DNA of 6,231 nucleotides. It comes from Treponema sp. Its GTDB lineage: Bacteria > Spirochaetota > Spirochaetia > Treponematales > Breznakiellaceae. The stretch spans positions 1 to 6,231 of the forward strand of contig WRAL01000096.1 in the NCBI GenBank assembly GCA_009780285.1, read 5' to 3'. The position numbers and the translations under genes are program-made. The notes beneath the pieces are model-generated. The model had not been told where the DNA came from. It made no database searches and saw only the letters and a program-made list of their open reading frames with translations. This document shows, piece after piece, positions 1 to 6,231 of this stretch. Numbering within the stretch: the stretch's first letter is position 1; each line of letters begins with the position of its first letter.

Positions 1-420
1 ATGGGATGTTACGGCATCGGCATCGATCGCGCGCTGGCCTCGATCATCGAGGAGCATCACGACGAGGCCGGAATCGTTTGGCCTGTTTCCGTGGCGCCCT
101 TTCATGTCATAATCGTTCCTATAAAATACGCGGGCGCCGCGAAGGAAGCGGCCGACGATCTTTGCGCGCGGCTTGAAAGCGCAGGCATTGAAACGCTGTT
201 GGACGATCGCGACGAGCGTCCCGGCGTAAAATTCAACGACGCGGATCTTCTGGGCATTCCCTGGCGCGTCGTTATTGGCGACAAAGGCCTCGCGCAAACG
301 CCGCCGACCGTGGAAGTAAAGCGGCGCGGGGAAAGCGAGACGCGCAATATGGAACTGGATTCCGTGGCGCGGGATCTTTCGGCCTTGATACAGGAAGAGC
401 TTGCGCGTTTCGCGCAATAA
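1..420 (+). CDS. proS: Prolyl-tRNA synthetase, C-terminal part (5' end outside the window)
   Basis: Cytoplasmic class II aminoacyl-tRNA synthetase that charges tRNA-Pro with proline. Only about the last 139 residues are visible. They open with MGCYGIGIDR, which fits class II motif 3 (GxGxxR, the arginine contacting ATP), followed by the bacterial-type EEHHDEAGIVWP stretch. An anticodon-binding domain of alpha/beta type follows, from about visible residue 33 (VAPFHVIIVPI) through DDRDERPGVKFNDADLLGIPWRVVIGDKGL to the TAA stop at 418-420. The sequence ends soon after this domain, as in bacterial ProRS, and lacks the archaeal/eukaryotic-like C-terminal extension. Base 1 happens to be an internal ATG (Met of the motif), not the true start; whole bacterial proteins are about 570 residues. 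The nitroreductase gene follows after 26 bases with no terminator between, so cotranscription is likely. The identification is firm; the missing N-terminus is a window artefact. Confidence 0.95.
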   Translation: MGCYGIGIDRALASIIEEHHDEAGIVWPVSVAPFHVIIVPIKYAGAAKEAADDLCARLESAGIETLLDDRDERPGVKFNDADLLGIPWRVVIGDKGLAQTPPTVEVKRRGESETRNMELDSVARDLSALIQEELARFAQ

Positions 421-435
421 TTGCTTTCAAAAAAT

Positions 436-441
436 AGGAGG
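436..441 (+). promoter_or_regulatory. Ribosome binding site AGGAGG for the nitroreductase
   Basis: A perfect AGGAGG lies five bases before the ATG at 447. It fixes that start and predicts strong translation initiation. It is the best Shine-Dalgarno match among the gene starts in the window. Confidence 0.9.
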
Positions 442-446
442 AAACT

Positions 447-1202
447 ATGTCGCAAATCGAACAGAACCGCCGCTTTATGCAGTGCCCGGCTTTTGGGGAG
501 GCCATGAGCCAGAGCGATCAGTCAAAGGGAATTCCGGCGCCGCCTTTTGGAAAAACTCCGGGCGCGAATGTCATAACCTTGCCCTCGTTCGCCGGCGCGC
601 TAAGAATGCCGCTTTACGAAGACCTTCTTGACGCGCGCCGAAGCAAGCGCAAGTTTATCGACAAGCCTATGACGCAGGCGCAGCTTGCGTTCATGCTTTG
701 GAGCACGCAGGGAATACAAAATACCGTCGGAGACGTCGCCACGCGCCGGCCGGTTCCAAGCGGCGGCTCGCGCCATCCTTTCGAGACCTACTTTGCCGTG
801 AAATCCGTCGAGGGCCTTGATCCGGGCCTTTACCATTATTTGCCGGACTTAAACCGCGGCGAAAAGATCTGCTCGATTGAACGCCTTGCCGATCTGCCCG
901 ACGACGAAACCATTAGCCAAATGGTCGTGGGGCAAAAATGGGTGACAAGCGCGCAGGTCGTGTTTTTCTATTCATGCATTCCCTACAAGGCCGAATGGCG
1001 CTATGCGGAACACGCGCATAGGGTAGTGCTTATCGATCTTGGGCATTTGGGACAAAACGCCATGCTTAGCGCCGCGGCGCTGGAGCTTGGAAGCTGCTGC
1101 ATCGCGGCCTACGATCAAAAGCTTTGCGATAAAATTTTCGCTCTTGACGGCATCGATGAATACACCGTTTACGTTATCGCCGTTGGATACCCTGCGGATT
1201 GA
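447..1202 (+). CDS. SagB/ThcOx-type FMN-dependent nitroreductase family protein
   Basis: Predicted cytoplasmic flavoprotein of 251 residues in the nitroreductase superfamily, SagB-like branch. Members bind FMN and carry out NAD(P)H-dependent reductions or, in RiPP clusters, azoline oxidation; the substrate here is unknown. The N-terminal segment, residues 7-36 (NRRFM...DQSKGIPAPPFGK), resembles a conserved leader of stand-alone SagB-like proteins. The nitroreductase fold starts near residue 54, with RRSKRKF at 64-70 (typical FMN phosphate contact). RPVPSGGSRHPFE at 101-113 matches the family's PSxGxxxPxE region, GLYHYLP lies at 127-133, and RYAEHAHRVVLIDLGHLGQNAMLSAAALELG at 185-215 is the most diagnostic block. 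The protein ends in VGYP at 246-249. No membrane segment or signal peptide is seen. There is no cyclodehydratase, precursor peptide or protease gene beside it, so a RiPP role is not supported. It probably shares an mRNA with proS and the methyltransferase. Confidence 0.88.
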   Translation: MSQIEQNRRFMQCPAFGEAMSQSDQSKGIPAPPFGKTPGANVITLPSFAGALRMPLYEDLLDARRSKRKFIDKPMTQAQLAFMLWSTQGIQNTVGDVATRRPVPSGGSRHPFETYFAVKSVEGLDPGLYHYLPDLNRGEKICSIERLADLPDDETISQMVVGQKWVTSAQVVFFYSCIPYKAEWRYAEHAHRVVLIDLGHLGQNAMLSAAALELGSCCIAAYDQKLCDKIFALDGIDEYTVYVIAVGYPAD

Positions 1203-1218
1203 GCCGGCGGATTGATCC

Positions 1219-1998
1219 GTGGAAAATTATACCGAAATTAACGCTAAGACCGTTGACAAGTGGGTGGATGAAGGCTGGCTTTGGGGCCGGCCTTTGTCCG
1301 CGCGGGAATGCGCCGAGGCGCGCGCCGGTCGCTGGGACGTGGTTCTTACGCCGTGCAAGCCGGTTCCCAAGGACTGGTTCCCGCCTTTCCCCGGCGCAAG
1401 GATTCTGGGCCTTGCGTCCGGCGGCGGCCAGCAAATGCCTGTCTTCGCGCTTCTCGGCGCAAGTTGCGTGGTGATGGATCTTTCCGATCGTCAGCTTGAA
1501 AGCGAAAGGCTTGTCGCCCGGCGCGAGGGCTACGCAATCGACGTCGTGAAGGCGGACATGACCAAGCGCTTCCCCTTTGAAGACTGCGCTTTTGATCTTA
1601 TCTTTCATCCTGTTTCCAATTGCTATGTCGAGGACGTTTATCATGTGTGGCGCGAGTGCTACAGGGTTTTGCGGCCTGGCGGAATTCTGCTTTCCGGCCT
1701 TGACAACGGCATTAACTATCTTTTCGACGAGTACGCGCGGCCATTGACCGTGGTAAATTCCCTTCCATATACACCCCTAAAAAACCCGTCGCTTTTGGAA
1801 AAGCCCCTTAAAAACCACGACGGCATACAGTTCAGCCATACCTTCGACGAGCAGATAGGCGGGCAGATAAAGGCGGGCTTTGTGATCGCCGGAGCCTACG
1901 AGGACCTTAACGGCCCCTGCGACGACGGGGATACGCAGGACGCGACGCGCGCCTTCGGCATTCCGGCTTTTTGGGCGACGCGGGCGATCAAGGGCTGA
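1219..1998 (+). CDS. Class I SAM-dependent methyltransferase (Methyltransf_11-like)
   Basis: Predicted soluble methyltransferase of 259 residues; the methyl acceptor is unknown. The Rossmann-fold SAM site is clear: motif I ILGLASGGGQQ at residues 62-72, an acidic residue at the end of strand 2 (VVMDLSD, Asp87), KADMTKRFPFEDCAFDLIFHP at 111-131 covering the motif II and III region, then CYRVLRPGGILL at 147-158. The N-terminal KWVDEGWLWG and WDVVLTPCKPVPKDWFP stretches and the C-terminal IQFSHTFDEQIGGQIKAGF block match a family of uncharacterised methyltransferases that I recall from many anaerobes and Firmicutes. The GTG start is forced: a TGA at 1213-1215 is in frame two codons upstream and no ATG is near. 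The ribosome site is weak (GGCGGA, 1206-1211). The start lies 16 bases after the nitroreductase stop, so translation is probably coupled or at least cotranscribed. Confidence 0.88.
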   Translation: MENYTEINAKTVDKWVDEGWLWGRPLSARECAEARAGRWDVVLTPCKPVPKDWFPPFPGARILGLASGGGQQMPVFALLGASCVVMDLSDRQLESERLVARREGYAIDVVKADMTKRFPFEDCAFDLIFHPVSNCYVEDVYHVWRECYRVLRPGGILLSGLDNGINYLFDEYARPLTVVNSLPYTPLKNPSLLEKPLKNHDGIQFSHTFDEQIGGQIKAGFVIAGAYEDLNGPCDDGDTQDATRAFGIPAFWATRAIKG

Positions 1999-2016
1999 TT
2001 CGCGCTCCACAACTTA

Positions 2017-2046
2017 TAGCGGGATTACTCCATTCCCTTAGCGGGA
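2017..2046 (+). repeat. Direct repeat TAGCGGGA upstream of the oxidoreductase promoter
   Basis: TAGCGGGA occurs at 2017-2024 and again at 2039-2046, 22 bases apart, close to two helical turns. Both copies lie upstream of the predicted -35 box, where an activator or redox regulator could bind. Short inverted pairs (GGGA/TCCC between the copies; CGGG/CCCG around 2042-2058) are also present. The repeat is seen in the sequence; the operator role is inference only. It does not resemble a consensus Rex or Fnr site. Confidence 0.35.
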
Positions 2047-2065
2047 AAATTTGCCCCGCGCGCGC

Positions 2066-2094
2066 TTGCGCAATTCCGGCCGTTCGCTTACAAT
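2066..2094 (+). promoter_or_regulatory. Predicted sigma70-type promoter of the pyruvate oxidoreductase gene
   Basis: TTGCGC (2066-2071) and TACAAT (2089-2094) are separated by exactly 17 bases. The -10 box matches TATAAT at five of six positions; the -35 keeps the TTG core only. Transcription would begin near 2101, leaving a leader of about 22 bases before the ATG at 2123. The position in a 124-base gap directly before a large metabolic gene supports it. Confidence 0.6.
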
Positions 2095-2111
2095 GCAGGC
2101 ATCTCAAGCAG

Positions 2112-2118
2112 AAGGAAG
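2112..2118 (+). promoter_or_regulatory. Ribosome binding site AAGGAAG that decides the oxidoreductase start
   Basis: AAGGAAG sits four bases before the ATG at 2123. The open frame continues upstream to a TTG at 2051 and contains an ATG at 2093, but these have no ribosome site, and the ATG at 2093 overlaps the -10 box. The start at 2123 also gives the standard N-terminus of the family. Confidence 0.75.
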
Positions 2119-2122
2119 TGAC

Positions 2123-5671
<3,549 letters not shown>

Positions 5672-5695
5672 GAAAGGGAAACGCGTTTTTTGCGC

Positions 5696-5741
5696 AAGGC
5701 CGCGCGCCGCCTGTCAAAGGCGACGCGCGGCCTTGTTTTTT
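5696..5741 (+). terminator. Rho-independent terminator after the oxidoreductase gene
   Basis: A perfect 11-bp stem pairs AAGGCCGCGCG (5696-5706) with CGCGCGGCCTT (5724-5734). After one C/A mismatch it continues as four more pairs, CGCC/GGCG, closing a seven-base loop at 5712-5718. One G and then six T (5736-5741) follow directly. It starts 25 bases after the stop codon and separates the oxidoreductase transcript from the nicotinamidase gene. Confidence 0.93.
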
Positions 5742-5762
5742 GCATTTGGACTTTCGCCTCGC

Positions 5763-5791
5763 TTGACAGGCCCGCATAAACCCGGCAAAAC
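5763..5791 (+). promoter_or_regulatory. pncA: Possible promoter of the nicotinamidase gene
   Basis: TTGACA at 5763-5768 is a perfect -35 consensus. At 17 bases spacing the hexamer is CAAAAC (5786-5791), which matches TATAAT at only three positions. A promoter is expected in this gap because a strong terminator lies just upstream. If this pair is used, transcription would begin at about 5798, at the start codon itself. Confidence 0.4.
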
Positions 5792-5797
5792 AAAGGC

Positions 5798-6231
5798 ATG
5801 ACAGATTTCACCCTGCGCGCAAGCAGGGCCGCGCTTTTGATCGTGGACGCGCAGAACGACTTCTGCCCGGCCTATGAATCCGGCGGCGTTTGCCGTCTCC
5901 CGGGCGGTGCTCGCCGCCTCCCGGGCGGCGTGCGTTTTCCCGAAGGCGCGCTTGCCGTGCCGGACGGCTGCGACGTGATCGCGCCCTTGAACGCGCTGTC
6001 GCGGGCCTTCGCCTTGGCCGGCGCGCTCGTCGTCGCGACGCAGGACTGGCATCCGAGGGGGCACGTTTCCTTCGCCTCGTCCCACCCGGGGAAAAAGCCC
6101 GGCGATCTCGTCGAAGGCGCGAATGGCCGCGCGCCTGAAACGCTTTGGCCCGATCACTGCGCGCAGGGAACGCCGGGCGCGGACTTCCACGCGGATCTCG
6201 ACCTTAGGCCCGTCAGCCTTATTATCCGCAA
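5798..6231 (+). CDS. pncA: Nicotinamidase/pyrazinamidase, N-terminal part (3' end outside the window)
   Basis: Cysteine hydrolase (isochorismatase-like fold) that converts nicotinamide to nicotinate for NAD salvage. The frame stays open for 144 codons to the window edge. LLIVDAQNDFC (residues 13-23) holds catalytic Asp17; QDWHP (82-86) supplies metal ligands Asp83 and His85; LWPDHCAQGTPGADFH (116-131) supplies His120. The last two bases, AA after Arg144, begin the codon where the family has its catalytic lysine; the nucleophilic cysteine lies beyond the window. Compared with the E. coli form (NDFC, two residues, GALAVP), there are about 24 extra residues between Cys23 and Gly50, partly a seven-residue repeat. 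The start at 5798 is the only ATG after the in-frame TAA at 5777, but its AAAGG (5792-5796) is one base from the ATG, too close for a normal ribosome site. It is separated from the upstream gene by a terminator. The assignment is firm; whether the enzyme is active cannot be judged from this fragment. Confidence 0.9.
   Translation, partial: MTDFTLRASRAALLIVDAQNDFCPAYESGGVCRLPGGARRLPGGVRFPEGALAVPDGCDVIAPLNALSRAFALAGALVVATQDWHPRGHVSFASSHPGKKPGDLVEGANGRAPETLWPDHCAQGTPGADFHADLDLRPVSLIIR
5882..5944 (+). repeat. 21-base tandem repeat within pncA encoding GG(V/A)xRLP-like heptads
   Basis: Three consecutive 21-base units translate as GGVCRLP, GGARRLP and GGVRFPE (residues 29-49). Units 1 and 2 agree at 17 of 21 bases; unit 3 is more diverged (about half). 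They run straight into the family's conserved GALAVP motif, which they resemble in outline (GG, small residues, then P). An 11-base core, CTCCCGGGCGG, is identical at 5897-5907 and 5918-5928. Confidence 0.7.

Noticed and set aside
1174..1644. 156-codon minus-strand open frame across the nitroreductase/methyltransferase junction
   Set aside because: It overlaps two well-supported genes on the other strand and shows no family motif.
447..1998. RiPP (thiazole/oxazole peptide) biosynthesis cluster suggested by the SagB-like protein
   Set aside because: No precursor peptide, cyclodehydratase, leader protease or exporter gene is present in the window, and stand-alone SagB-like proteins are common.
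2041..2059. GCGGG/CCCGC hairpin after the methyltransferase as a terminator
   Set aside because: The stem is only five pairs and no T tract follows on either strand.
2051..2122. 24-codon upstream extension of the oxidoreductase (TTG at 2051 or ATG at 2093)
   Set aside because: It covers the predicted promoter, has no ribosome site, and is not needed for the family N-terminus, which begins at 2123.
5714..6190. 158-codon minus-strand open frame opposite the start of the nicotinamidase gene
   Set aside because: It runs through the terminator and opposite the conserved nicotinamidase motifs; its composition is that of a GC-driven shadow.

Overview
This window reads as a stretch of ordinary bacterial chromosome, GC-rich by eye, with every gene on the + strand. 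The organism is probably an anaerobe or a bacterium with anaerobic metabolism: the largest gene is an oxygen-sensitive type of pyruvate:ferredoxin oxidoreductase, and it lies next to a flavin nitroreductase and a methyltransferase of a kind I associate with anaerobes. The proteins are bacterial (bacterial-type ProRS, Shine-Dalgarno sites, sigma70-like promoter). I cannot assign a phylum from the sequence alone.

Layout. (1) Positions 1-420 are the 3' end of proS (prolyl-tRNA synthetase), cut by the window edge. (2) Positions 447-1202 encode a SagB/ThcOx-type FMN nitroreductase, 26 bases after proS and behind a perfect AGGAGG site. (3) Positions 1219-1998 encode a class I SAM-dependent methyltransferase with a GTG start, only 16 bases after the nitroreductase. 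Genes 1-3 look like one transcription unit. (4) Positions 1999-2122 form a 124-base regulatory gap with a direct repeat, a TTGCGC-N17-TACAAT promoter and a ribosome binding site. (5) Positions 2123-5671 encode a full-length single-chain pyruvate:ferredoxin (flavodoxin) oxidoreductase with all the cofactor ligands I could look for. A strong Rho-independent terminator (5696-5741) follows, so this gene looks monocistronic. (6) From 5798 to the window end is the 5' part of a nicotinamidase gene (pncA). It carries an unusual in-frame insertion of about 24 residues built partly of a seven-residue tandem repeat.

How the genes fit together: the pyruvate oxidoreductase feeds acetyl-CoA and reduced ferredoxin to central metabolism, and the nicotinamidase belongs to NAD salvage. 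The nitroreductase/methyltransferase pair behind proS has no substrate that can be read from the sequence. I found no mobile element, CRISPR array, RNA gene or defence system. The most unusual features are the repeat insertion in the nicotinamidase, the possibly leaderless start of that gene, and the direct repeat upstream of the oxidoreductase promoter. Nothing here clearly amounts to a new biological system.
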